This document shows positions 1 to 6,749 of a stretch of DNA of 14,625 nucleotides, in pieces; the stretch's first letter is position 1, and the number at the start of each line of letters is the position of its first letter. The DNA comes from JBFGSX01 sp041581335 (GTDB lineage: Archaea > Thermoplasmatota > E2 > JACPAO01 > JAHFTW01), in the NCBI GenBank assembly GCA_041581335.1, contig JBFIDG010000042.1:1-14625 (forward strand). Direction: 5' to 3'. A program made the translations under genes and the position numbers. The notes under the pieces are model-generated. The model was not told where the DNA came from and did not search any database. It saw only the letters and a list, made by a program, of their open reading frames with translations.

Positions 1-323
1 GCGGTCTGGTCGATGGGCGCGTACCCTTCGGCCTTGACGCGGTACACAGTGTTGATGGGGTAGTGTTTCAGGACCTCGGTGGCTGGTTCCAGGTCGTTGC
101 CGATGAGAAGGACCTCGACGCGGCAACCGAGCTCGTCGGCCAAGTGTCGGGCGCGGCCGACCAGGGCAAGCGTCTCAGGGTAGACCCCGTCGGCGGTGGC
201 GCGGCCGAGCACCAGGATGTTGCGCCATTCGTCGCCGGAGACGTCTTCGAGCACGCCGCCGGTGTCCTTCTGTTTGGCGTCCATGCTGTAGATGTCGGCG
301 AAGCCCCAGGCGTCGTCACTCAT
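1..323 (-). CDS. etfA: Electron transfer flavoprotein alpha subunit, N-terminal part (runs off the window)
   Basis: Reading the minus strand from the ATG at 321-323 gives about 107 codons open to the window edge, starting MSDDAWGFADIYSMD. An alternating hydrophobic strand pattern follows (WRNILVLGR near residues 33-41, RVEVLLIGN near 70-78), which fits the nucleotide-binding-like N-terminal domain of EtfA. The FAD-binding C-terminal domain lies outside the window. The start overlaps the EtfB stop in an ATGA, so the two subunits are translationally coupled. EtfA/EtfB form the heterodimeric flavoprotein that takes electrons from acyl-CoA dehydrogenase. The identification rests largely on position after etfB and on fold pattern, because the diagnostic FAD region is not visible. 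Confidence 0.8.
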   Translation of the reverse strand, partial: MSDDAWGFADIYSMDAKQKDTGGVLEDVSGDEWRNILVLGRATADGVYPETLALVGRARHLADELGCRVEVLLIGNDLEPATEVLKHYPINTVYRVKAEGYAPIDQT

Positions 324-1078
324 GCGTCGACCTCCTTCTCGGGGAGCAGGGCGCGGCTGCGCAGGCGACGCAGAAGCGTTCCGCCATCGACCTCTTCGAG
401 GCTCTGTGCATCGGCCTTCGTCGGTTCGACGCGCAGACGCTTGGTGAGTGCCGTGCGGACCGTGTATTGGTCCGCCTGGACCCGCAGGATGCCACGCTCG
501 TGGTACGCTTCCTTGATGCCGACACTGGTCGGGTAGCTCGGCGGCACGTCACCCACGAGGACGACGCAGGGGCGCGGGATGAGGATCTCGTAACGACCGA
601 AGATGGATTCGTAATCGATCTTGAAGCGGTCGCCCTCGCTGCGGATGCCGGTGACACCGACAACGCAGGGCAGATCCAGGTGACCCGCCACTGCGGCCAG
701 GGTGCCACTGAAGCCGGCGAACTCGCTACGCGCGGGGCCAATGACGCAGTCGAAGCGACCGTGTTGCCGGTACACGTCGGCGATGGTGGCCGCGCGCACG
801 GAGGCGTCGCTGTGTTCTTGGTTGGCGTGCTCGACGAGGATGCCCTGGTCAAGGCCGTGGGCGAGGGCCTCTCGAAGGACCTCTTCGCCGCCGCCTTTGT
901 CGACGTGGACCGCGATGACCTCGGCCCCTTCGGCCTGTAGTTGCTTGGCCAGGCTGATGGCCCGGATGGACGGGTCGCTGAGGACCCGCTCGAGGCCTTC
1001 CGTGTCGAGGGTGCCGGTGCTGCGGCGGACGCGAAGGCGCCCGTGGAAGGCGCCGGTCACGGGGACGAGGACCTTCAT
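320..1078 (-). CDS. etfB: Electron transfer flavoprotein beta subunit
   Basis: This 252-aa protein matches the usual EtfB length of about 250-265. It begins MKVLVPV, the first beta-strand of the adenine-nucleotide alpha-hydrolase-like fold. It has the EtfB landmarks GAEVIAVHVD (51-60), ALAHGLDQGILVEH (71-84, where the family has a GAD.a.lV segment) and the tail motif PPSYPTSVGIKEA (179-191, equivalent to the family RYPs..GI). EtfB holds AMP, or a second FAD in bifurcating types, and partners EtfA. The ATG lies in the ACAD stop (ATGA), and its own TGA overlaps the etfA ATG. One oddity is that the family's GRQAxDGDT segment is replaced by GPARSEFAGFSG (114-125). Family assignment is secure; whether it is a canonical or a specialised ETF is open. 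Confidence 0.9.
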   Translation of the reverse strand: MKVLVPVTGAFHGRLRVRRSTGTLDTEGLERVLSDPSIRAISLAKQLQAEGAEVIAVHVDKGGGEEVLREALAHGLDQGILVEHANQEHSDASVRAATIADVYRQHGRFDCVIGPARSEFAGFSGTLAAVAGHLDLPCVVGVTGIRSEGDRFKIDYESIFGRYEILIPRPCVVLVGDVPPSYPTSVGIKEAYHERGILRVQADQYTVRTALTKRLRVEPTKADAQSLEEVDGGTLLRRLRSRALLPEKEVDA

Positions 1079-2295
1079 AGGTCGACTCCCACGCCTTGCA
1101 GCAACTCACGGGCGATGATGAGGCGCTGGATCTCGTTGGTCCCTTCGTAGATCTCGGTGATGATCTGGTCGCGGAAGCCGCGCTCCATGCCGTAGCGCCA
1201 GCGCAGGCCGTCGCCGCCGAAGATCTGGATGCTGGCATCGCCGGCCCGACCCAGCATCTCGCTGGTCTGGATCTTGGTGGCGGCGGCGGCGCGGCTGACC
1301 TGCTCGCGCAGGCTGCGACTGACCGGTTCGCCGGCGGCGATGCGATGATAGTATTCGTTGGTCAAGGTGGCCGCGTGGTACACCGCGTACTGAGCATGGT
1401 GGATGTCCGTGGCCATGTCGGCGAGCATCCACTGGACGCTCTGGTTCTTGCCGATGTTCTTGTCCCAGCGTTCGCGCACGAGGCTGCGGTGGACGCACTT
1501 CTCGAGGATGCGCTTGGTGCCGCCGAGGCAGGCGGCGGCGAGGCCCACGCGGCCGCCGTCGAGTGCCGTCAAGGCGACGATGAAACCTTCGCCGACGTTG
1601 CCGATGATGTTCTCCTTCGGGACGCGGCATTGGTCGAAGATGAGTTCGGCCGTGTTGCTGTGACGGATGCCCAGCTTGTCCTCGATGGTACCGACGGTGA
1701 GGCCAGGGGTGCCTTTCTCGACGAGGAAGCACGTGACGCCGCCGTGGGCGCCGAGCATCTCGTCGGTGACGGCGAAGACGACGATGTAGTCAGCGAAATT
1801 GCCGTTGCTGCACCAGATCTTGGTGCCGGAGATGAGGTAGTCGTTGCCGTCGCGGACCGCTTTGGTCTTGATGCTGGCAGCGTCGCTGCCTGCCGTCGGC
1901 TCGGTGAGGGCGAATGCGCAGAGCTTGTTCTGCTCGGCGACGGGGCGGACCCAGCGTTCGCGCTGGTCTTCGTTGCCGAACAAGTAGATGGGCATCATGC
2001 CGATGCCGGTGTGGGCGCCGAGGATGGTGCCAAGACTGGCATCGACGGCGCCGGTCTCTTCCATGAGCACACAGTAGCCGAGTTCACCCATGCCGGCACC
2101 GCCGAGCTCCGTCGGGACGGGCATGGCGAAGTACCCTTGGTCCTGCATCTTCTTGACGAGGTGCAGGGGGCTGTCGCCGCCGTGACCGCTCCAGTCGTCG
2201 CTGGGGAGATGGGGTTCGATCTCGGTGCGCAGGAAGGAGCGTGCGCTGCGTTGCAGCAAGCGCAGGTCAGGCGGGAAACTGAATTCGAATGCCAT
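1075..2295 (-). CDS. Acyl-CoA dehydrogenase
   Basis: This 406-aa FAD enzyme catalyses alpha,beta-dehydrogenation of acyl-CoA, the first oxidative step of beta-oxidation or branched-chain acyl-CoA breakdown. Both family signatures are visible: CAFALTEPTAGSD (126-138) and the C-terminal QIFGGDG...IYEGTNEIQ block. Glu384 in YEGT sits where short- and medium-chain enzymes carry the catalytic base. Length is normal for a soluble ACAD and the protein looks complete. The start MAFEFSF places the first helix correctly; no strong Shine-Dalgarno precedes it. It is 132 bp downstream of the hydratase gene and fused by ATGA overlap to etfB, its expected electron acceptor. Chain-length specificity cannot be read from sequence; isovaleryl- or glutaryl-CoA type substrates remain possible. 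Confidence 0.95.
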   Translation of the reverse strand: MAFEFSFPPDLRLLQRSARSFLRTEIEPHLPSDDWSGHGGDSPLHLVKKMQDQGYFAMPVPTELGGAGMGELGYCVLMEETGAVDASLGTILGAHTGIGMMPIYLFGNEDQRERWVRPVAEQNKLCAFALTEPTAGSDAASIKTKAVRDGNDYLISGTKIWCSNGNFADYIVVFAVTDEMLGAHGGVTCFLVEKGTPGLTVGTIEDKLGIRHSNTAELIFDQCRVPKENIIGNVGEGFIVALTALDGGRVGLAAACLGGTKRILEKCVHRSLVRERWDKNIGKNQSVQWMLADMATDIHHAQYAVYHAATLTNEYYHRIAAGEPVSRSLREQVSRAAAATKIQTSEMLGRAGDASIQIFGGDGLRWRYGMERGFRDQIITEIYEGTNEIQRLIIARELLQGVGVDL

Positions 2296-2345
2296 GGGGA
2301 CCGGTGGGATGGGGGATCGGAGATCGGGGCTGCGGAGGAAGGGGG
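2296..2345 (+). other. G-tract cluster just upstream of the acyl-CoA dehydrogenase start
   Basis: The plus strand carries five G-runs at 2296-2299, 2306-2308, 2311-2315, 2326-2329 and 2341-2345, immediately before the ACAD ATG (which is on the minus strand). The corresponding mRNA leader is therefore C- and pyrimidine-rich, and the template strand could in principle form a G-quadruplex. The rest of the 132-bp gap holds a small inverted repeat (gccggg/cccggc at 2364-2369 and 2373-2378). I see no clear TATA element in the gap. Confidence 0.35.
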
Positions 2346-2427
2346 TGGAGTAGGTTCAATGCTGCCGGGCGTCCCGGCGCATCGAGACGGTCTGAGCCGC
2401 CTCCAAGCGGCGGTGTGGGCCGCCTTG

Positions 2428-3210
2428 CTACGCGCCTTTGAACTCAGGGCTGCGCTTCTCGATGAAGGCGGTGATGCCCTCGACGAGGTCCTCGCTGCTG
2501 GCCAGGGCGCCGGCGCCTTCGAGCTCGTTGGCGAGGGCGGCTTCGCGGCTGGTGGCGCGGAGGTTCTCGTTGATGATGCGCTTGGCAGCCTGCACCGCGA
2601 GCGGGGCAGACTTGCGGTCGATCATACGCGCGATGTCGATGGCGGCGCGGACTTCTTCGCCGTCGGGGACGATCTTGTTGACCAGGCCGATGCGCTGGGC
2701 TTCCTGGGCGTTGATCATCTGACCGGTGAAGATCAGTTCCTTCGCCTTGGCGGCGCCGATGATGGCGGGCAAGCGGGTGCTGCCGCCCCAGGCCGGGATG
2801 AGGCCGAGCCAGACTTCGGGTTGGCCGAAGCGCGCGCGGTCGCTGCTGATGCGCATGTCACAGGCCAGCGTCAGTTCGCAACCACCGCCGAGGGCGAGGT
2901 TGTTGATGGCGGCGATGACGGGCTTCTTGCAGTCCTCGACCGCGTTGAAGGCGTCGTGGCCCATGGAGACGATCTCCTTGGCCTGGTCAGGACTGGCGCC
3001 GGCCAGTTCCTTGACATCGGCACCGGCGCAGAACGCGTGGTTGCCGGAGCCGGTCAGCACGATGGCATTGACCGCGGCGTCGTCACTGAGCGTCGTGAAC
3101 GCTTCCTTGAGTTCCTTCAGCATCGCAGGGCTCAGGCTGTTGACCGGGGGGTGGTCCAGCGTGACGACGGCGATCTTGTTCTCGATCTTGACTTTGATGA
3201 GTTCTCCCAT
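2428..3210 (-). CDS. Enoyl-CoA hydratase (crotonase family)
   Basis: This 260-aa protein has the normal crotonase length. Oxyanion-hole segments are FCAGADVKEL (60-69) and LALGGGCEL (105-113). Both catalytic acids of true hydratases are present: Glu112 in GGGCEL and Glu132 in FGQPEVWLG. It is thus expected to hydrate 2-enoyl-CoA to 3-hydroxyacyl-CoA. The reading frame extends upstream to 3528, but that part lies antisense to the neighbouring dehydrogenase gene. I chose MGELIKVKIE because the fold begins there and a GGAG Shine-Dalgarno lies 8 nt before the ATG. That motif sits in the last codons of the upstream gene, whose stop is 5 nt away, so the two are co-transcribed. A different crotonase reaction such as isomerase is possible, but both Glu residues favour hydratase. 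Confidence 0.95.
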   Translation of the reverse strand: MGELIKVKIENKIAVVTLDHPPVNSLSPAMLKELKEAFTTLSDDAAVNAIVLTGSGNHAFCAGADVKELAGASPDQAKEIVSMGHDAFNAVEDCKKPVIAAINNLALGGGCELTLACDMRISSDRARFGQPEVWLGLIPAWGGSTRLPAIIGAAKAKELIFTGQMINAQEAQRIGLVNKIVPDGEEVRAAIDIARMIDRKSAPLAVQAAKRIINENLRATSREAALANELEGAGALASSEDLVEGITAFIEKRSPEFKGA

Positions 3211-3215
3211 GTTTT

Positions 3216-4202
3216 TCACTCCTTGTTGTATTCGTAGAAGCCGCGTCCGGTCTTCTGCCCGAGGCGGCCCGCGGCGACCAAGCGGTCGATGACGAGCGGC
3301 GCCCGTTGCGGCAAACGGCCGCCTTGTTGTTCGGCCATGGACAGGCCGGCGTGGTGGATGACGTCGAGGCCGATCATGTCGGCGAGGGCAAGCGGCCCCA
3401 TCGGCATGCCGGCTCCGGCCTGCATCGCGAGGTCGATGTCCTTGGGGCTGGCGATGCCCTCTTCGTAGCAGAGGAACGCTTCGTTGAGCATCGGTGCGAG
3501 GATGCGGTTGACGAGGAAGCCGGGGCATTCCTTGACCTGGACCGGGAGCATCGGGAAGCGCTGGTTGCGCATCGGTGCGAAGACGTTGATCACGTCCTCG
3601 GCGACGTCATAGCGGGTGTCGATGCCCGGGATGATCTCGATGAGCGGCAGCGTCGTGGGCGGATTGAAGAAGTGGATGCCGAGGAAACGTCCGCGGCGTT
3701 CGGCGGGCAGCAGGGCCGCCAGCTTGGTGATGCCGATGGTGGAGGTGTTGCTGGCGACGACGGCGTGGTCGTTGAGCGTCTCGAAGAGTTCGTTCAGCAC
3801 CTTGCCCTTGAGCTTGAGATCCTCGGGCACCGCTTCGATGACCATGTCGCATTCGGCGACGTCGGCCAGGTCGGTGGTCCAGGTGATCTTGTCGAGGATG
3901 CGCTTCTTGCGCGTCTCATCGTAGGTGGGTTTGAGGTTCTCGGCGACGGTGGCCTTCTGGTCGTCGCTCAGCGCGACGCCGGTCTTCTTCTCGAAGTCAC
4001 TGATGGCCTTGTCTGCCTTGCCTGCGTGGAAGGCAACGAGGCCGTCCAGGTCGGCTTCGACGATCTTGCGACCGCGGTCGAGGAATTCATCGGAGATGTC
4101 GCGCACCACGACACTCACGTTGTTCATCGCCAGCACTTCGGCGATACGAGCTCCCATCACGCCGGCTCCAAGGACGGCTGCTTTGTCTACGAAGAGGACC
4201 AT
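3216..4202 (-). CDS. 3-hydroxyacyl-CoA dehydrogenase (HBD type)
   Basis: This 328-aa NAD-dependent enzyme oxidises 3-hydroxyacyl-CoA to 3-ketoacyl-CoA. The Rossmann motif GAGVMG is at 12-17. Catalytic residues of the family are visible: Ser151 (ASNTS), His177 in HFFNPP, Glu189 in LIEIIPG and Asn232 in PGFLVNR. The C-terminal helical domain ends GRGFYEYNKE, a typical family tail. It is longer than the usual 280-290 aa because the stretch between the first Rossmann unit and TTDL (about residues 45-110) carries roughly 35 extra, charged residues. The frame is open upstream, but MVLFVDKAAVLGAG is where family homology begins and the extension would be antisense to the next gene. It is first gene of the minus-strand beta-oxidation operon. 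Confidence 0.95.
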   Translation of the reverse strand: MVLFVDKAAVLGAGVMGARIAEVLAMNNVSVVVRDISDEFLDRGRKIVEADLDGLVAFHAGKADKAISDFEKKTGVALSDDQKATVAENLKPTYDETRKKRILDKITWTTDLADVAECDMVIEAVPEDLKLKGKVLNELFETLNDHAVVASNTSTIGITKLAALLPAERRGRFLGIHFFNPPTTLPLIEIIPGIDTRYDVAEDVINVFAPMRNQRFPMLPVQVKECPGFLVNRILAPMLNEAFLCYEEGIASPKDIDLAMQAGAGMPMGPLALADMIGLDVIHHAGLSMAEQQGGRLPQRAPLVIDRLVAAGRLGQKTGRGFYEYNKE

Positions 4203-4398
4203 CGAACGTTTCCCTGCCCCCAAGGGCCAAGGGCGATTCCTAGGAGTGAGGATAATCATTGCGACCAGCGCGAAAGAAATAGTCGACCAAAGTCGTACAT
4301 GTTCACGTTGCGACCGTCCATGTCGGGCCGGATGGGACTTTGGGGCCAGGGGGATTTCCGCAAGCGGCCTATGGCTGATCCTGCGTTCGTCACCTACC
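4203..4398. promoter_or_regulatory. Divergent intergenic region between the beta-oxidation operon and the secreted-protein pair
   Basis: This 196-bp gap separates two outward-facing transcription units, so it should hold both promoters. Its middle (about 4245-4300) is noticeably more A+T-rich than the surrounding DNA. On the minus strand ATGATTATCC near 4249-4258 is a possible TATA element about 50 nt from the dehydrogenase start. On the plus strand CCTATGG at 4368-4374 sits at leaderless spacing from the ATG at 4399 but is a poor match. I could not identify an operator. Confidence 0.4.
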
Positions 4399-4980
4399 AT
4401 GGCCGAATCGACCCGTCCGCAAGGAACCATCAAGCTACCCTCGAGCACGAAGCGTCGCTGGCATCGCCGCCCCGCCACCTTCGTCGTGGCCGGCCTGCTC
4501 CTGGCCGCGACTGCGGTCGTCGGCGCCATCATCCTTACCCAGGACGCGACGGTGACGAGCACGTCCCGCGTCAGTGACGTCGTGTTCCAGGACGGCGGCG
4601 GCGGTCTGGCAGGCTTCGCCACGATGAGCGTGCCCGGAGACGGAGCCACCGCATCCATCACCCTGACCCCGGTCTCCGGCGCCACGATGCGCGTCACCGA
4701 CCTGGTCCAGATCAGCAACACCCACGCCACACAGGCGTACACGGTCAGCCTCGGCCGCAGCGCCGCGCCCGACACTGACATCACCGCGATGACATTCACC
4801 GTCTTCAACGATGTCGGCACCCAGGTCGACCAGTATGATGCGGTCGCCGACACCGGCGGCGGCTTCACCCTGCCCGCCCTGAAGGCCTACGACATCCGTA
4901 TCGACATGACCGTGGCGGACGGCCAAGGCACCAACAGCCTCGGCGCCTTCGATCTGGAGTTCACGCTGACCGCCGTATGA
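4399..4980 (+). CDS. Membrane-anchored secreted beta-rich protein, function unknown
   Basis: The predicted protein has 193 aa. A basic N-terminus (KRRWHRRP, 18-25) precedes a hydrophobic helix at about 26-47, consistent with a signal anchor or uncleaved signal. The remaining ~145 residues are Thr-, Ser-, Gly- and Val-rich with alternating polarity and an N-T-H-type strand segment (LVQISNTHATQAYTVSL), suggesting an extracellular beta-sandwich. I chose the ATG at 4399 because the signal begins there; the frame is open far upstream but is only a shadow of the opposite-strand dehydrogenase. Its TGA overlaps the next gene's ATG. The family is not recognised. A TasA/camelysin-like or archaeal bundling-pilin-like subunit is a guess from architecture only. 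Confidence 0.75.
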   Translation: MAESTRPQGTIKLPSSTKRRWHRRPATFVVAGLLLAATAVVGAIILTQDATVTSTSRVSDVVFQDGGGGLAGFATMSVPGDGATASITLTPVSGATMRVTDLVQISNTHATQAYTVSLGRSAAPDTDITAMTFTVFNDVGTQVDQYDAVADTGGGFTLPALKAYDIRIDMTVADGQGTNSLGAFDLEFTLTAV

Positions 4981-5498
4981 GACGGTGGGTGGCCCTGGTC
5001 TTGATCGTCCCGGTGGCCGTGGGCTCCGTGGCGGTCGACCAGGCCGCCAGCATCAACAGCACAAGCCAGGACGGCTTCGCCACGTTGGCCCAGGCTGACA
5101 AGGGCGTGGCGACCATCGGGACGAGTGGCACCCAGGCCTCGGTGACCGTGGCGGCGGCAGATATCCTGCTGTCGGACGACATCCTGGATATCATCAGCAC
5201 CGATGACTCATGGCAGGTGCACGCCGAATACCGCACGCACAGCGGTTTTGCCGGGGTCCTGGACAGCATCACGCTACGCCTGAACGACGGCGTCGGCTCA
5301 GAGATCGAGATCATCGTCGCCAACGGCGTGGCGACCAAAACGGCTGGCTTGCCAGTGGATGTCCCCACGGTCGGGCAGACGGAACTCCGGGCATTGGCCA
5401 CCGTGACCGCCAGTGGGACGCTCGAACTGGATCTGGTGCTGACCAAGGATGCCGGGCCAGGACCTACGCTCCGCTACCCTGTGACCATCATCGTGTGA
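4977..5498 (+). CDS. Secreted beta-rich protein, partner of the preceding gene, function unknown
   Basis: The predicted protein has 173 aa. The N-terminus MRRWVALVLIVPVAVGSVAV is a short basic stretch followed by a hydrophobic segment (about 4-20), a signal peptide or pilin-like N-terminus. The rest is a Thr/Ser/Asp/Val-rich ectodomain without cysteines and ends in the hydrophobic strand YPVTIIV. The start overlaps the upstream stop (ATGA), so synthesis is coupled to the first protein. The two have the same size class and architecture and may be distant paralogues or two subunits of one surface structure. The gene ends 20 bp from the convergent PRC-barrel gene. No family is recognised. Confidence 0.75.
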   Translation: MRRWVALVLIVPVAVGSVAVDQAASINSTSQDGFATLAQADKGVATIGTSGTQASVTVAAADILLSDDILDIISTDDSWQVHAEYRTHSGFAGVLDSITLRLNDGVGSEIEIIVANGVATKTAGLPVDVPTVGQTELRALATVTASGTLELDLVLTKDAGPGPTLRYPVTIIV

Positions 5499-5518
5499 TG
5501 GCGAAAAGACGCGAGGGC

Positions 5519-5758
5519 TTAGTTGACGGCCACGACGACGACGTCGCGGACGGCCTTGATCGAGTTGAAGGGGAACGTGATGCGACCCTTGTCGTCGTTG
5601 GGGAACAAGCGAGGATCGATCTCCTCGGCAGGTTCCACGTGGATCGACACCAGGTCACCGGTGTCGACGTTGGCGGAGCAGTTGCGCAGGACGCCCAAGT
5701 AGCCGCCCTCGTCACTCATCACCGTCTTGCCTCGAAGTTCAGACTCAAAGATCTTCAT
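5519..5758 (-). CDS. Single-domain PRC-barrel protein
   Basis: This 79-aa protein is one complete PRC-barrel. Its parts are an N-terminal GKTVMSDEGGYLGVLRN block (10-26), the V-x-T-G-D-L-V strand (31-37), and the closing RITFPFNSIKAVRDVVVVAV (59-78). PRC-barrels are small protein-binding modules. In archaea, single-domain forms include the CdpB proteins that link to the SepF/FtsZ division machinery in haloarchaea; that role here is inference. The ATG at 5756-5758 gives a whole domain, but only a weak GGATGCAG precedes it. A much stronger Shine-Dalgarno lies about 42 nt upstream and serves a different, overlapping frame (see 5745-5795). The gene is convergent with the secreted-protein pair. 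Confidence 0.88.
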   Translation of the reverse strand: MKIFESELRGKTVMSDEGGYLGVLRNCSANVDTGDLVSIHVEPAEEIDPRLFPNDDKGRITFPFNSIKAVRDVVVVAVN

Positions 5759-5795
5759 TCTGCATCCCTGAGCTCCAGAGCGCCATCACCGGCAT
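5745..5795 (-). CDS. Possible 16-codon leader ORF overlapping the PRC-barrel start
   Basis: The minus strand reads GGAAAGGAGG-TTTT-ATG, then encodes MPVMALWSSGMQNEDL and stops with TGA at 5745-5747, inside the first codons of the PRC-barrel gene and in another frame. The Shine-Dalgarno is the strongest I see in the window. Because the downstream domain is complete from its own ATG, a frameshifted N-terminus is unlikely. Termination 11 nt past the PRC start codon would suit termination-reinitiation coupling. Coding of the peptide itself is unproven. Confidence 0.35.
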   Translation of the reverse strand: MPVMALWSSGMQNEDL

Positions 5796-5798
5796 AAA

Positions 5799-5809
5799 AC
5801 CTCCTTTCC
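5799..5809 (-). promoter_or_regulatory. Strong Shine-Dalgarno (GGAAAGGAGGT)
   Basis: This site is complementary to the anti-Shine-Dalgarno end of archaeal 16S rRNA over GGAGGT. It is spaced 4 nt from the leader-ORF ATG and roughly 40 nt from the PRC-barrel ATG, too far to serve the latter directly. Confidence 0.6.
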
Positions 5810-5886
5810 GCCGCTTCAGGGACCGACCACGATAGGTGGCGTGTATGGAATTACCGTCCAGGTGGCAGCGGCCCGTACCGGCTGCT

Positions 5887-6633
5887 TTAATCGACGCAGA
5901 TCTCGCGCACTTCACCGACGAACTCGGCGAACTCCAGCTCATCCCCCAGCAGTGCCCGCATCGTCTGGTTGAACGCGGCGCGCCCGGTGTCGTCGGAGCG
6001 GCCCAAGACGACGTCACTGGCGAACACTGTGGCGCTGCCGGCGGGACCTTCGAAAGCGACGGTTTCGAGACGAATGGTGATGTCCCACTCGCCGCAGAGG
6101 TTCCCATTGCCCCGGTGCCAGCGGAGGTCTTGGCCCGCCACTGCGTCCAAGGTGAAGGGTCCGGGCAGCACGGCCTGGGCCCCGTAGACGTCCACGCGGG
6201 CCCGGTCGGGGCTCGAGCGGAAGCCCCCCACGTCGCCGGCAGCGACCTTGGCGGCGATGCCGTCGGCCAGTTGCTTGGCCGTGGCCGTGACATCGGCGGC
6301 AGTCACGTTCTCCAATTGCGCGGCGATGGCCGAGGCGTTCGTGCCGGCCGGTGCAAGGACGCTGACTTCGCCGGACGGCCAGAGCATCAAGCGGATATCT
6401 CCATGGTCCCGCTGCAGGAACGTGGCCGCGTAGCGATCCCCGAATCGGGCATCCAGGTCACCGCGGTTCCAGGCAAACCCACTGACCCCTTGGTGGTCTC
6501 CGGCGCCAGCCGCTACGAGTGCATCGAAGAGGCCCGGCTCCTGCCACTCGGCCGTGTAGCCTTCGACGTGGCAGCCGAGGCCGAAACAACCAGCCAGCAT
6601 GAAGGCGAGCAACGCTGGCGCGAGGCGGGACAC
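5887..6633 (-). CDS. Uncharacterised archaeal lipoprotein
   Basis: This 248-aa protein begins with a short signal MSRLAPALLAFMLAGC whose lipobox LAGC puts the modified cysteine at residue 16, so it should be lipid-anchored on the outer face of the cytoplasmic membrane. Three more cysteines (21, 180, 246) could form disulfides. The middle has an Ala-rich helical stretch (about 98-133) followed by a beta-rich half with WDITIRLETVAFEG (183-196). I recognise no catalytic motif or family. Translation starts at GTG (6631-6633): an in-frame TAA lies 27 nt before it and there is no ATG, so this is the only reasonable start, and a TATA-like element sits at leaderless spacing. Confidence 0.75.
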   Translation of the reverse strand: MSRLAPALLAFMLAGCFGLGCHVEGYTAEWQEPGLFDALVAAGAGDHQGVSGFAWNRGDLDARFGDRYAATFLQRDHGDIRLMLWPSGEVSVLAPAGTNASAIAAQLENVTAADVTATAKQLADGIAAKVAAGDVGGFRSSPDRARVDVYGAQAVLPGPFTLDAVAGQDLRWHRGNGNLCGEWDITIRLETVAFEGPAGSATVFASDVVLGRSDDTGRAAFNQTMRALLGDELEFAEFVGEVREICVD

Positions 6634-6655
6634 AACACCAGAGCTGGTGGCCGAC

Positions 6656-6666
6656 GCTTAGCATTG
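6656..6666 (-). promoter_or_regulatory. Candidate TATA element for the lipoprotein gene
   Basis: Minus-strand CAATGCTAAGC is centred about 27 nt before the GTG start codon. That is the spacing expected if transcription begins at or next to the start codon. The match to a consensus box is only moderate. Confidence 0.3.
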
Positions 6667-6749
6667 ACGCCGGCCCCCGAGCGCCAACCCGGCCGAAGCC
6701 AGCCTGACGGCTCGGGAAGCGCAGTGCCTGCCGCGGACGGAGTTCCAGC

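Noticed and set aside
1096..3237. 713-codon plus-strand open frame antisense to acyl-CoA dehydrogenase and hydratase
   Set aside because: It is the complement of two secure genes, and its product is an Ala/Gly/Asp/Val-rich mixture without domains, as expected from GC-rich antisense frames.
3211..3528. N-terminal extension of the enoyl-CoA hydratase
   Set aside because: The extension overlaps the hydroxyacyl-CoA dehydrogenase coding sequence in another frame, is Arg/Pro/His-rich, and the real start has a good Shine-Dalgarno.
4203..4868. N-terminal extension of the hydroxyacyl-CoA dehydrogenase
   Set aside because: It crosses the intergenic promoter region and runs antisense to the secreted protein gene; family homology begins at the internal ATG.
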